A stretch of 64,000 nucleotides of DNA. It comes from an uncultured Dehalococcoidia bacterium. GTDB taxonomy: Bacteria; Chloroflexota; Dehalococcoidia; Lucifugimonadales; JAAXIE01. The notes beneath the pieces are model-generated. The model searched no databases. It was not told the origin of the DNA and saw nothing but the letters and a program-made list of their open reading frames with translations. Positions 23,873-31,744 of this stretch are shown here, piece after piece; the first letter of the stretch is position 1; the number at the start of each line of letters is the position of its first letter. The translations under genes and the position numbers were made by a program. The stretch covers positions 186,001 to 250,000 of the forward strand of contig OX638353.1 of the NCBI GenBank assembly GCA_951813255.1, written 5' to 3'.

Positions 23873-24925
23873 CTACTCGTAAGCGTAGCTGTAGCTGGGG
23901 CTCACCACCCGGCCTCCGTCGACTATCAGATAATCGCGGTCAATGGGGTTGCCGTCGAAGAAAGCGGTAAGACACTCGCGGATGCCATTGGCGTACCGCT
24001 GTTGGGCCTCCAGCGATGTGCCCGACGTGTGGGGGGTCATTGCGTGGTTGGGCATGTTGCGCCATGGGTGGTCGGCTGGGGCGGGTTGGGGGTACCAGAC
24101 GTCGCCAGCGTAGCCCGCAAGGTGGCCGCTCTCCATGACCTCGACGAGGGCGTCGGTGTCGACGATGCGCCCGCGAGCAGTGTTCACCAAGTAGGAACCA
24201 CGCTTCATTGTCCCGAGTAGGCGGCGGTCGAACAGCCCGTCGGTGGTGGGGGTCAGGGGGATGTTGATGCTGACCACATCGCAACGGGCAACGAGGGGCT
24301 CCAGTGCCATATAGCGGGCTCCCAGCACCTGCTCCTCGGAAGTGGAGAGGCGGCGGTAGTCGAAATAGTACATGTCCACATCGAAGGGCTTGAGGCGGGC
24401 AGCCACCCGCTGACCGATGCGCCCCATGCCCACAATGCCAACGGTCTTGTCCTCGAGGTCGTGGGAGCGGGAGGCTATGTGGCCGATATCCCACCGGCCC
24501 TCTATGACCGAGAAATAGGCGGGGATGTAGTTGCGGACTAGGGTGAGGATCTGCATCACGACATGCTCGGCGACGCTGACGACGTTGCTGCCGGTGATCT
24601 CCGCCACGGTGATGTTGCGCTGGGCGGCGGCGGCTAGATCATAATGGTCCGAGCCTACGCCAGCAGTGAGGAGCAGCTTCAGGTTGGGAGCGCGGTCAAT
24701 GCGGTCCTTCCTGACATAGGCGGGCCAGAAGGGAGTGGCGATGATGACATCAGCGTCCGAGAGGTGGCTATCGAGCTCAGCTCCGGAGTCGGTGATGGCT
24801 ACGAGACTGTGCCCCCTTGACTCCACCATCTCGCGCAGACCGAGGGCGTTCTCAGCGCATCCCAGCAGTTCGGGCGTGCTTTGGGCATTCGGGCCACCCG
24901 GATAGAGGACTGCTACAACTTTCAT
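23873..24925 (-). CDS. fdh: NAD-dependent formate dehydrogenase
   Basis: This 350-aa D-2-hydroxyacid-dehydrogenase-fold enzyme matches the metal-free formate dehydrogenase (formate + NAD+ to CO2 + NADH) rather than generic family members. Hallmarks are P-F-W-P-A-Y near residue 88, T-A-G-V-G-S-D-H near 113, S-N-V-V-S-V-A-E-H-V-V-M near 140, G-M-G-R-I-G-Q in the Rossmann fold with Asp after it (Y-F-D-Y-R-R) favouring NAD, N-T-A-R-G near 276, P-Q-P-A-P-x-D-H-P-W-R near 305, and T-P-H-x-S-G-T near 323, which supplies the catalytic His. The start ATG 24923-24925 has GAGGGAAAAGG upstream; five earlier codons are possible. It has a promoter divergent from the TAXI gene. Confidence 0.88.
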   Translation of the reverse strand: MKVVAVLYPGGPNAQSTPELLGCAENALGLREMVESRGHSLVAITDSGAELDSHLSDADVIIATPFWPAYVRKDRIDRAPNLKLLLTAGVGSDHYDLAAAAQRNITVAEITGSNVVSVAEHVVMQILTLVRNYIPAYFSVIEGRWDIGHIASRSHDLEDKTVGIVGMGRIGQRVAARLKPFDVDMYYFDYRRLSTSEEQVLGARYMALEPLVARCDVVSINIPLTPTTDGLFDRRLLGTMKRGSYLVNTARGRIVDTDALVEVMESGHLAGYAGDVWYPQPAPADHPWRNMPNHAMTPHTSGTSLEAQQRYANGIRECLTAFFDGNPIDRDYLIVDGGRVVSPSYSYAYE

Positions 24926-24997
24926 GGCCTTTTCCCTCAATGCCTTTCCGCGGATTACCCCGGTGGAGATAGGATTCGTGGAGGACGGGGCATTCGT

Positions 24998-25026
24998 AAG
25001 GTATATTCGCCATATTGCAGTGTCAA
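24998..25026 (-). promoter_or_regulatory. Promoter of the formate dehydrogenase gene
   Basis: On the minus strand, TTGACA (25021-25026), 17 bp, then TACCTT (24998-25003), with TATACC as an alternative at 15 bp. It lies about 75 bp upstream of the start codon and is back to back with the promoter at 25060. Confidence 0.6.
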
Positions 25027-25059
25027 TCCGCAGAAAGACCCAAGGGCAACGGTTGTTGA

Positions 25060-25088
25060 TTGACAGTCCCGTTATCCAAAGTTATCTT
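25060..25088 (+). promoter_or_regulatory. Promoter of the TAXI-like gene
   Basis: TTGACA at 25060-25065, 17-bp spacer, TATCTT at 25083-25088. It lies 60 bp upstream of the ATG at 25150. Confidence 0.65.
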
Positions 25089-25149
25089 GCGGCCGTGCTG
25101 ATGCCGGTCTTGGAAGCCCGCGCCCACTGTGGCCGCTGAGGAGTTTGCC

Positions 25150-26115
25150 ATGATGATGAACGAGGAACGCTTCTTTGGGCCGGTGACCGTCCGGTCGCGC
25201 TTTATGCTGGAGGTAGCCAGCGAACTGTCTGCTATGCCTGAATGGCCACACAAGCAGGTAAAACTGAGTATGCGCGACCAGGTTGGGGGCGATTGGGCAA
25301 TAACGTTGCTGGCCAGTGACAGTCCGGCAGGTCTGCCCAGTGTGATCAATGGGGAAGCGCAGGTTGCGATCCTCAATCCCAGCGTGGTGCTGGCGCTGGC
25401 ATCACGGGGCACGGGGCCCTTCAAGGAGCCAGCCGACCTGCGGGCCATCACCGTGATCCACTCGTATGACCAACTGGCCTTTGTGGTAGCAGGCTCGGCG
25501 GAGGTGAACTCGCTGGCGGACATAAGGGCCCGCCGTCTGCCATTGCGTGTGTCCCTGCGAGGCCAAGCCGACCACTCGGTGCACATGGTGGTGGACGAGG
25601 TGCTAGCAGCCTACGGCTTCTCGTTGGACGACATGGTTAATTGGGGAGCGCAGCTTGAGCACCACCCAGGCGTCAACGACATACTGGGCAAGGTGGACAA
25701 GGTGGCACGGGGCGAATTGGATGCCATCTTCGATGAGGGCATCATGGCTTGGATCGGCAAGGGCTTGAGCGTGGGCATGCGTATCCTTCCGTTGGAAGAG
25801 GACATCCTGCAGAAGCTGGAAGCGATGGGATTCCGCAGGGGGACTATCGAGAGCAGGCTGTACTCAGGTCTGTCCGAAGACGTACCGGCCCTGGATTTCA
25901 GCGGGTTCACTGTGTACACCCGCGCCGACGTGCCCGACCAAGCGGTGCGGAGCATCTGCCAAGCCTTGGAGGTGCGGAAGGACCGCATACCGAGGGACTC
26001 AGGCCCGGGCCCGTTGCCACTGCATGAGATGTGCATGGACACGCCGGGTGGGCCTCTGACCATTCCGCTGCATCCGGCTGCGGAGCAGTTCTGGCGAGAG
26101 AAGGGCTACATTTAG
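25150..26115 (+). CDS. TAXI-type TRAP substrate-binding-like protein without signal peptide
   Basis: This 321-aa periplasmic-binding-fold protein resembles TAXI (TRAP-associated extracytoplasmic immunogenic) solute receptors: G-L-P-S-V-I-N-G-E-A-Q-V-A-I-L-N-P near residue 60, L-R-A-I-T-V-I-H-S-Y near 100, and G-E-L-D-A-I-F-D-E-G near 195. The N terminus begins M-M-M-N-E-E-R-F-F and lacks a signal peptide or lipobox, and no TRAP permease gene is adjacent. The start ATG 25150 follows GAGGAG. It may act as a cytosolic ligand-binding protein or sensor. It is co-directional with the SDR 43 bp downstream and divergent from formate dehydrogenase. Confidence 0.72.
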   Translation: MMMNEERFFGPVTVRSRFMLEVASELSAMPEWPHKQVKLSMRDQVGGDWAITLLASDSPAGLPSVINGEAQVAILNPSVVLALASRGTGPFKEPADLRAITVIHSYDQLAFVVAGSAEVNSLADIRARRLPLRVSLRGQADHSVHMVVDEVLAAYGFSLDDMVNWGAQLEHHPGVNDILGKVDKVARGELDAIFDEGIMAWIGKGLSVGMRILPLEEDILQKLEAMGFRRGTIESRLYSGLSEDVPALDFSGFTVYTRADVPDQAVRSICQALEVRKDRIPRDSGPGPLPLHEMCMDTPGGPLTIPLHPAAEQFWREKGYI

Positions 26116-26158
26116 ACAACCGGTTCAAAGACGTTAGAGAGAGATAGGGAGGCGAGCC

Positions 26159-27007
26159 ATGCAAGACAGGCCTCTGCAAGGCAAGGTAGCGATGGTCTCC
26201 GGGGCGGGCAGCAATATTGGGCTGGGTCAGTCCATGACGTTGGCGCTGGTGCGGGCCGGGGCGCGCGTCGCGATGGTGGACATTGATGAGAATGCGCTGA
26301 TGACCACGGCCAATGACATGCGGGAAATCGGTGGTGACGACGCGGTGATGACCTTGGTGGGCGACGTCTCAAGCGCCGACAGCACTTCCAGCATGGTGGA
26401 GCAGGCCATCGACCAGATGGGCGGAGTAGACATCCTGATCAACAACGCTGGCACCAACCCTTGGCGTTCCGGCTTGGGATCGGGGATGGCGGCCAATTTC
26501 TGGGAGGTGTCTCCAGAAGCGTGGAACAGGGTGATTTCGGTGAATTTCACTGGCCCATTCCTGATGGCGCGGGCCGTGGTGGAGCACATGATCAGCCGTG
26601 GCTGGGGACGCATAATCGGCGTTACCACCAGCATGGATACCATGTACCGTGAGAAGGGGTCGCCTTATGGCCCGTCCAAGGCGGGTCATGAGGCGTTCAT
26701 CGCTACCATTTCCCAGGAGCTGGAAGGCACTGGGGTTACGGCCAACGTACTGGTGCCAGGGGGGATGGCCAACACCAACCTGATAGCGCCCGGCGGGCCC
26801 AGCCCCGACGAAATGATTAATCCTGCTGTGATGCAGGCTCCCGTGGTCTGGCTGGCTTCGGAGGCGTCCAACGGGATCAATGGCCGGCGCTTTATTGCCT
26901 ACAACTGGGACGAGTCGCTTCCGTTAGAGGAGCGCATTGAGAGAGCAGGGGCACCGGCGGCTTGGCCTCAACTGGGACAGCAGTCGAGGCGTCCGCCGGG
27001 AGGCTAG
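26159..27007 (+). CDS. Short-chain dehydrogenase/reductase
   Basis: This 282-aa classical SDR has S-G-A-G-S-N-I-G-L-G near residue 14, an unusual variant of the T-G-x3-G-x-G cofactor motif. It also has M-V-D-I-D (Asp, NAD preference), N-N-A-G near residue 94, and catalytic Ser in T-T-S-M-D with Y-G-P-S-K near residue 174. The C terminus is extended (about 30 residues past the usual end). The start ATG 26159 has TAGGGAGG upstream. It follows the TAXI-like gene by 43 bp and is probably in the same transcript. Confidence 0.87.
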   Translation: MQDRPLQGKVAMVSGAGSNIGLGQSMTLALVRAGARVAMVDIDENALMTTANDMREIGGDDAVMTLVGDVSSADSTSSMVEQAIDQMGGVDILINNAGTNPWRSGLGSGMAANFWEVSPEAWNRVISVNFTGPFLMARAVVEHMISRGWGRIIGVTTSMDTMYREKGSPYGPSKAGHEAFIATISQELEGTGVTANVLVPGGMANTNLIAPGGPSPDEMINPAVMQAPVVWLASEASNGINGRRFIAYNWDESLPLEERIERAGAPAAWPQLGQQSRRPPGG

Positions 27008-27048
27008 GACGTTGCCTCCCGGTTAGTGAAAGGGCGGTCAGTCCCAGT

Positions 27049-27504
27049 CTATTCGATAGCCACGACCATCTCGATCTCGATGCAGGCATTTCCTGCGGGG
27101 CAGTCTATGCCCACGGCAGACCGGGCATGGCGGCCGCGCTCGCCGTAGAGTTCGTACAGCAGGTCAGACGCGCCGTCAGAGACCTCGGAGGTCTGGTAGA
27201 AACCCTCGGCGGTATTGACCATGCACAAGAGCTTGATGACCTGGGTGACGCGGTCCAAGTCTCCGATGAAGTTCTTGAGTTCGTTGAGCAGATTCACGCC
27301 AGCTTGTCGCGCGCCTTCATAACCCTGCTCCAGAGTCAGGTCGGCGCCAACCTTGCCGTTGACCCTGCTGCCGTCGGCGTAGACGGGCGTGCGTCCTGAC
27401 AGGTATACGAGGTCTCCGTGCTGCAGGGCTGCTACCCGGTTGGTCCTCTCCACCAAGGCTCCGGGCTTCAGACCCATCTCCTCCATTCTTTGCTCTACCT
27501 TCAT
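27049..27504 (-). CDS. RidA/YjgF-family protein
   Basis: This 151-aa YjgF/YER057c/UK114-fold protein has the family pattern D-L-V-Y-L-S-G-R-T-P near residue 32, N-L-L-N-E-L-K-N-F-I-G-D-L-D-R-V near 75, and a C-terminal H-A-R-S-A-V-G-I-D-C-P-A-G-N-A-C-I-E-I-E-M. The usual Arg of RidA before the C-terminal P-x-G is displaced here, so imine deaminase activity is uncertain. The start ATG 27502-27504 follows AGGGAGGA; the longer frame to 27717 only shadows the cupin gene. It lies 44 bp after the cupin gene on the same strand. Confidence 0.85.
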   Translation of the reverse strand: MKVEQRMEEMGLKPGALVERTNRVAALQHGDLVYLSGRTPVYADGSRVNGKVGADLTLEQGYEGARQAGVNLLNELKNFIGDLDRVTQVIKLLCMVNTAEGFYQTSEVSDGASDLLYELYGERGRHARSAVGIDCPAGNACIEIEMVVAIE

Positions 27505-27548
27505 CAGTATTCCTCCCTTGATTGATTGGTCGATGTTCTCGAAGCCGG

Positions 27549-27875
27549 TTATGCACGGGAGCGCCTTGCGGGGGCAAACACGACCAGCAGGGTCAGCCGC
27601 TCCGTGATGGAGTGGAAGCGGTGCTCTATACCGGTCTCGACGAATATGATGGAACCCGGACTGAGTGTGCGGTCTTCGTCGCCGACCCGGATTTTGCCCC
27701 TGCCATCGAGGACACAATAAATTTCGTCCTCGGTGTGAGGCCTCTGTGGGTCTGTCGTTCCCACCTCCAGTTCGTAGATCCCAGCACTCATGGTTCCTAC
27801 GTTAAGGAACTCCAGGAAGAGTTGGTCGGAGCCACGACACTGTTCCAAGAGGTGAGATAGCTCGAACGACTCCAT
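27549..27875 (-). CDS. Cupin-domain protein
   Basis: This 108-aa single-domain cupin carries motif 1, P-H-T-E-D-E-I-Y-C-V-L-D-G-R-G-K near residues 46-61 (normal G(x)5HxH(x)3-4E(x)6G with partial ligands), and motif 2, P-G-S-I-I-F-V-E-T-G-I-E-H-R-F near residues 73-87. Metal ligands His and Glu are mostly present. The start ATG 27873-27875 has CAGGAGGT upstream. It probably belongs to one minus-strand operon (cupin, then RidA). It may be a dioxygenase, isomerase or ligand binder; the substrate is not inferable. Confidence 0.85.
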   Translation of the reverse strand: MESFELSHLLEQCRGSDQLFLEFLNVGTMSAGIYELEVGTTDPQRPHTEDEIYCVLDGRGKIRVGDEDRTLSPGSIIFVETGIEHRFHSITERLTLLVVFAPARRSRA

Positions 27876-27944
27876 GCTTTCAACCTCCTGGAGTGTGGGG
27901 GTGGTTGTGGCCCTTCTGGAACAGGGACGGTCGCCTACCCGTTA

Positions 27945-29054
27945 CTAGAAGTTATACAGCTTCGCAGTGTTTTCGCCGACGATCTTCGCCTTCTCGTCTT
28001 CGGGGACGCCATCCAGGATGCGGTCGAGTATTTCGCGGGACTTGGGGAAGGTGCCCTCAGCGTGGGGGTAGTCCGAGCCCCATAGCAGGCAGTCGACGCC
28101 TATGTGGTGGCGCATCTCGATGCCTAAGTCGTCTTCCTGGAAGCCGATGAAGATGTTGATGCGGAAGAAATCGCTGGGCAGGGTGTCGCCTTGGAACCGC
28201 TTACCGTGTACGCCTACGGCACGCTGCTTGTAGAACTCGTCCATGCGGTGCATGAAGTAGGGGGCCCACGAGACCTCGAATTCCACCACTCCGACCTTCA
28301 GCTTGGGGTATCGCTCGAAAACACCAGCGAAAATCATGCTGTAGACGCACTGGCGGGGATCGTATTCACGATTGGGAAAGTCGGCGCCCGACTGAAGGGC
28401 GAAGCCCGTGACGTCATGGCCGGGCTTCCAACGGATGGTCCCTACATGCAGGCTCAGGGGCATGTTCAGGTCTTGGGCTGTGGCCCAGAAACGTTCGTAA
28501 CTGGGGTGGTCATAGGGGATCATGGGGCTGACGGATATCATGGCCCCCGCCATTCCCATGGACGAAGCCCTTTCCAACTCCCGTGTCCCATCGGCTACAT
28601 CGTCGAGGTTGAGCATGGCGATGGCCTTGAGCCTGTTGGGGTAGGGGCTACAGAACTCCGCAAGGTAGTCATTGTAGGCACGCAGGGAGGCTGACAGCAC
28701 GTCGCTGGCTGGTACACGGTAGAGGGTCAGGGCTTGGGATGGGTAGAGGACGCCTGCCTCCACACCGTCGAGGTCCATGTCCTTGACGTGGGCGTGGGGG
28801 TCGACGCCGCCTTGGGGCACTGTCTCCATCGACCCGCCGGTGGTCAACTTCTCGGGGTCCTCGAAGCGCACTCCGGCTTGTTGATTGATGCCGATGGCCC
28901 CGAACCGGAGGCCGTCGCATATCCACTGGTCGTTCTCGCCCTCGTGGAGAAGGCGTGGCCCGCGCTCGCGGAACTCCTTGTCGATATGCTTTTCCCACAG
29001 GTGTTCAGGCTCGATGATGTGGGAATCAGAGGATATAACGCGGTAATCCGGCAT
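27945..29054 (-). CDS. Amidohydrolase family 2 (ACMSD-like)
   Basis: This 369-aa protein is clearly paralogous to the product at 6356: both open with V-I-S-S-D-S-H, both have M-P-L-S-L-H-x near residue 205 and L-L/M-W-G-S-D-Y-P-H-A-E near residue 320, and both end with an N-x-A-K/Q-L-Y-N-F tail. The frame runs to 29129, but ATG 29052-29054 with GCAGGTG upstream is the family start. It is upstream of the cupin and RidA genes (69 bp), so a three-gene operon is plausible. It is a metal-dependent hydrolase or decarboxylase of unknown substrate. Confidence 0.9.
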   Translation of the reverse strand: MPDYRVISSDSHIIEPEHLWEKHIDKEFRERGPRLLHEGENDQWICDGLRFGAIGINQQAGVRFEDPEKLTTGGSMETVPQGGVDPHAHVKDMDLDGVEAGVLYPSQALTLYRVPASDVLSASLRAYNDYLAEFCSPYPNRLKAIAMLNLDDVADGTRELERASSMGMAGAMISVSPMIPYDHPSYERFWATAQDLNMPLSLHVGTIRWKPGHDVTGFALQSGADFPNREYDPRQCVYSMIFAGVFERYPKLKVGVVEFEVSWAPYFMHRMDEFYKQRAVGVHGKRFQGDTLPSDFFRINIFIGFQEDDLGIEMRHHIGVDCLLWGSDYPHAEGTFPKSREILDRILDGVPEDEKAKIVGENTAKLYNF

Positions 29055-29256
29055 GGCCCACCTGCAGTCCGTCTGCTGCCGATGCAATCGTGCAGACGCA
29101 AGGCTGAGATACGCGCTCATAATACCCACCCGCTTCGACCAATGCCAGTGCAGCGATGTGAGGACGAGACGTATGGGTACTGGAGGGTCGGGCGAAAGTT
29201 GCTAGCCTCTGGGCGGTAGGTTATTGTGTCAAACATCCGGCCATCGCAGGAACCTC

Positions 29257-30324
29257 TTGAACAACCTTGACGATCCGGCGACCTACCGCAAGTTAGACCC
29301 CTCCAACTTTTTCCAGAGGCTCCGGGACCTGCCGCTCCAATTCCCCCGTGTAGAGGAAGCCGTTCCTCTATTGGAATTGCCTGTAGATCTGGCGTCCGTC
29401 CACAGAGTAGTGGTGGTAGGAATGGGCGGGTCTGCCATTGGCGGGGAGTTGCTGGCGGACGTGGCAGCTCATGAAGGACCTGTGCCCGTGACGGTGTGGC
29501 GGGACTACAACCTCCCTGCATGGGTAGATGCTAGGACGCTGGTACTGGTGTGCAGCCATTCCGGGCGTACCCAAGAGTCCCTGTCGGGATTTCGTCAGGC
29601 TGTGAAACTGAAGGTGCCTACAGTTGTCATGACCGGAGGCAAGCTCCTCGCTGAGGAAGCCCGGCAAGAGGGCATACCTGTCGTGTGCTTCGACTACCAA
29701 GGAGAGCCTCGCAGTGGAATCGGTTACAGCTTTCTAGGGCCGCTCCGGCTGCTGCGAATGCTGGGACTGCTGCCTGCTCACCCCACTGACTGGACCGAGA
29801 TGAAGAGTGAGGTCCAGGCACTGATAGCGCAAATCGGGAAAGAGGTGGCGGTGGAGAAGAATGAAGCGAAGAGGCTAGCTTGTGAACTTCATGGGCGACT
29901 CCCCATCATATACGGGGGTGGCATCCTGACTGGCGTAGCGCGCCGCTGGAAGACGCAATTGAACGAGAATGCCAAATCGTGGGCGTTGGCGGAGGCGCTG
30001 CCAGAAGCCCACCACAACAGTGTGGAGGGTCGGCTGCCGGACTCTCTGGGGCGACAGGTGCACGCAGTGCTGCTGCAGCCCAATGATGCCCATCCACAAC
30101 TGCAGGCCCATTATCAGACCAGCGCTGTGTTGCTGGGACAACGGGGAATCAGCTTCAGCGAGGCTTGCGGTCGTGGGGCCAGCGTGTTGAGCCAGATCAT
30201 GACAACGGTGATGCTGGGGGACTACGCCAGTTGCTACTTGGCTATGCTCAACGGAGTGGACCCGTCGCCGGTTCATGCCATCGACGCCATGCGCCGGCAG
30301 ATGACTGAGGGCTCACTGGACTAG
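29257..30324 (+). CDS. Bifunctional phosphoglucose/phosphomannose isomerase
   Basis: This 355-aa SIS-domain sugar isomerase interconverts glucose-6-P or mannose-6-P with fructose-6-P. It shows L-D-P-S-N-F near the start, V-V-V-V-G-M-G-G-S-A-I-G-G-E near residue 50, C-S-H-S-G-R-T-Q-E-S near 92 (phosphate-binding Ser/Thr), and P-E-A-H-H-N-S-V-E-G near 250, the conserved E-x-x-H-N-x-x-E core of the C-terminal domain. The start is uncertain: TTG 29257 follows AGGAACCTC and gives M-N-N-L-D-D, whereas the frame also allows TTG 29224. It is upstream of purA by 85 bp. Confidence 0.88.
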   Translation: MNNLDDPATYRKLDPSNFFQRLRDLPLQFPRVEEAVPLLELPVDLASVHRVVVVGMGGSAIGGELLADVAAHEGPVPVTVWRDYNLPAWVDARTLVLVCSHSGRTQESLSGFRQAVKLKVPTVVMTGGKLLAEEARQEGIPVVCFDYQGEPRSGIGYSFLGPLRLLRMLGLLPAHPTDWTEMKSEVQALIAQIGKEVAVEKNEAKRLACELHGRLPIIYGGGILTGVARRWKTQLNENAKSWALAEALPEAHHNSVEGRLPDSLGRQVHAVLLQPNDAHPQLQAHYQTSAVLLGQRGISFSEACGRGASVLSQIMTTVMLGDYASCYLAMLNGVDPSPVHAIDAMRRQMTEGSLD

Positions 30325-30370
30325 GCCGTCCAAGCAGCAGGGCAGCCTTTCCGCTGGCAGCCTGATTTGC

Positions 30371-30376
30371 TATACT
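30371..30376 (+). promoter_or_regulatory. purA promoter, extended -10 (TTGCTATACT)
   Basis: TATACT is preceded by TGC. TTTCCG lies 17 bp upstream (30348-30353) as a poor -35. It is identical over ten bases to the element at 1348-1357. It sits about 34 bp before the purA ATG. Confidence 0.5.
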
Positions 30377-30409
30377 TCCGAGGTTCCAGCGCAGAACGTA
30401 GGAGGCTGC

Positions 30410-31711
30410 ATGCCCGCGTACCCGGTAATTGGCGGCCAGTGGGGTGATGAAGGAAAGGGTAAGGTTGTCGATTTCCTTGCCAAGAATTCCGATTGCATCG
30501 TTCGTTTTGCGGGAGGCAGCAACGCGGGCCACACCGTCATCAACGACAGCGGTGAATTCCGGCTGCATCTAGTCCCCTCGGGCATCTTTGCTTCGCAAGC
30601 TTCCAGCATCATCGGTAACGGCATGGTGGTCGACCCCGATGTGTTGCTTGAGGAATTGGCAGAACTCACAAACCGTGGAGTGGATACCCAGCGCCTCTAT
30701 GTGAGCCAGCGGGCGCACCTGATAATGCCCTACCACATTCTTCTGGACCAATTGGAAGAAGAACGTCGTTCTCAAGGCGCTGGGGCTATAGGCACCACGG
30801 GACGTGGTGTGGGTCCCGCCTATACCGACAAGACCAGCCGTGTGGGTGTACGCGTAGGAGACCTGCTGGACAAGGACAACCTGAAGGCGCGGCTCACTCA
30901 GGCTATGGAACTCAAGAACAAGATGATAACCCGAGTCTACGAAGGAGAGGCCATCTCCGTGGACGAAGTGTATGACCGTTGCCTGACCTGGCGTGACAAA
31001 CTGGAAGGCCACATTACCGACACCGAGGGAATCATTCAGGATACCCTTGGCGAAGGGGGCAAGGTGCTGTTGGAGGGTGCCCAAGGTACCCTGTTAGACT
31101 TGGACCACGGCACTTACCCCTATGTGACGTCTTCCTGGCCTTCGGTTGGGGGCGCCTGCATTGGCATGGGAGTGAGCCCGAACTACATCCGCGAAATCAC
31201 CGGGATATTCAAGGCCTATTGCACACGCGTGGGCCGCGGACCCATGCCCACGGAGATGCTGGACGCCACTGAAGAGCTGCTGAGAGAGAAGGCGGGCGAG
31301 TACGGTGCCACTACGGGCAGGCCACGCCGCCTCGGTTGGTTCGATGCAGTGGCTGGGCGCTACAGCGTCGGGCTCAACGGATTCAGTTCGCTAGTGCTCA
31401 CCCGCTTGGATATCCTGGACGGGCTGCCATCGGTCAAGATATGCGTGGGGTACCGCACGATGGAGCGCGAGTTGGACCGCTTTCCAGCAGATACCCTGCT
31501 TCTGGAGAGATGCGAACCCATCTACGAGGAGATGTCGGGCTGGGATATTCCCACCGCTGGCAGTACTCAGATCTCGGAACTGCCACAAGAGGCAGTGGCT
31601 TATCTGAAACGTATCGAAGAATTGGTAGGTTGCTCCTTCAGTATGGTATCGACAGGCCCCAAACGCGAGGAGACCATCGTCCTAAAACAATTGGGCAGCG
31701 ACGGACTCTAA
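30410..31711 (+). CDS. purA: Adenylosuccinate synthetase
   Basis: This 433-aa enzyme joins IMP and aspartate with GTP in AMP biosynthesis. It carries the N-terminal P-loop-like G-D-E-G-K-G-K near residues 11-17, N-A-G-H-T near 37 (catalytic His), G-T-T-G-R-G-V-G-P-A near 127, E-G-A-Q-G-T-L-L-D near 219 and T-R-V-G-R-G-P near 292. The length matches the family. The start ATG 30410 has TAGGAGG upstream. A fumarylacetoacetase-family gene follows after 33 bp. Confidence 0.97.
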   Translation: MPAYPVIGGQWGDEGKGKVVDFLAKNSDCIVRFAGGSNAGHTVINDSGEFRLHLVPSGIFASQASSIIGNGMVVDPDVLLEELAELTNRGVDTQRLYVSQRAHLIMPYHILLDQLEEERRSQGAGAIGTTGRGVGPAYTDKTSRVGVRVGDLLDKDNLKARLTQAMELKNKMITRVYEGEAISVDEVYDRCLTWRDKLEGHITDTEGIIQDTLGEGGKVLLEGAQGTLLDLDHGTYPYVTSSWPSVGGACIGMGVSPNYIREITGIFKAYCTRVGRGPMPTEMLDATEELLREKAGEYGATTGRPRRLGWFDAVAGRYSVGLNGFSSLVLTRLDILDGLPSVKICVGYRTMERELDRFPADTLLLERCEPIYEEMSGWDIPTAGSTQISELPQEAVAYLKRIEELVGCSFSMVSTGPKREETIVLKQLGSDGL

Positions 31712-31744
31712 CACAAGCGAATACGCTCACACGGAGGAAGAAAT

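Noticed and set aside
27505..27717. Long N-terminal extension of the RidA-family frame
   Set aside because: It overlaps the cupin gene on the same strand in another frame; ATG 27502-27504 has AGGGAGGA just upstream.
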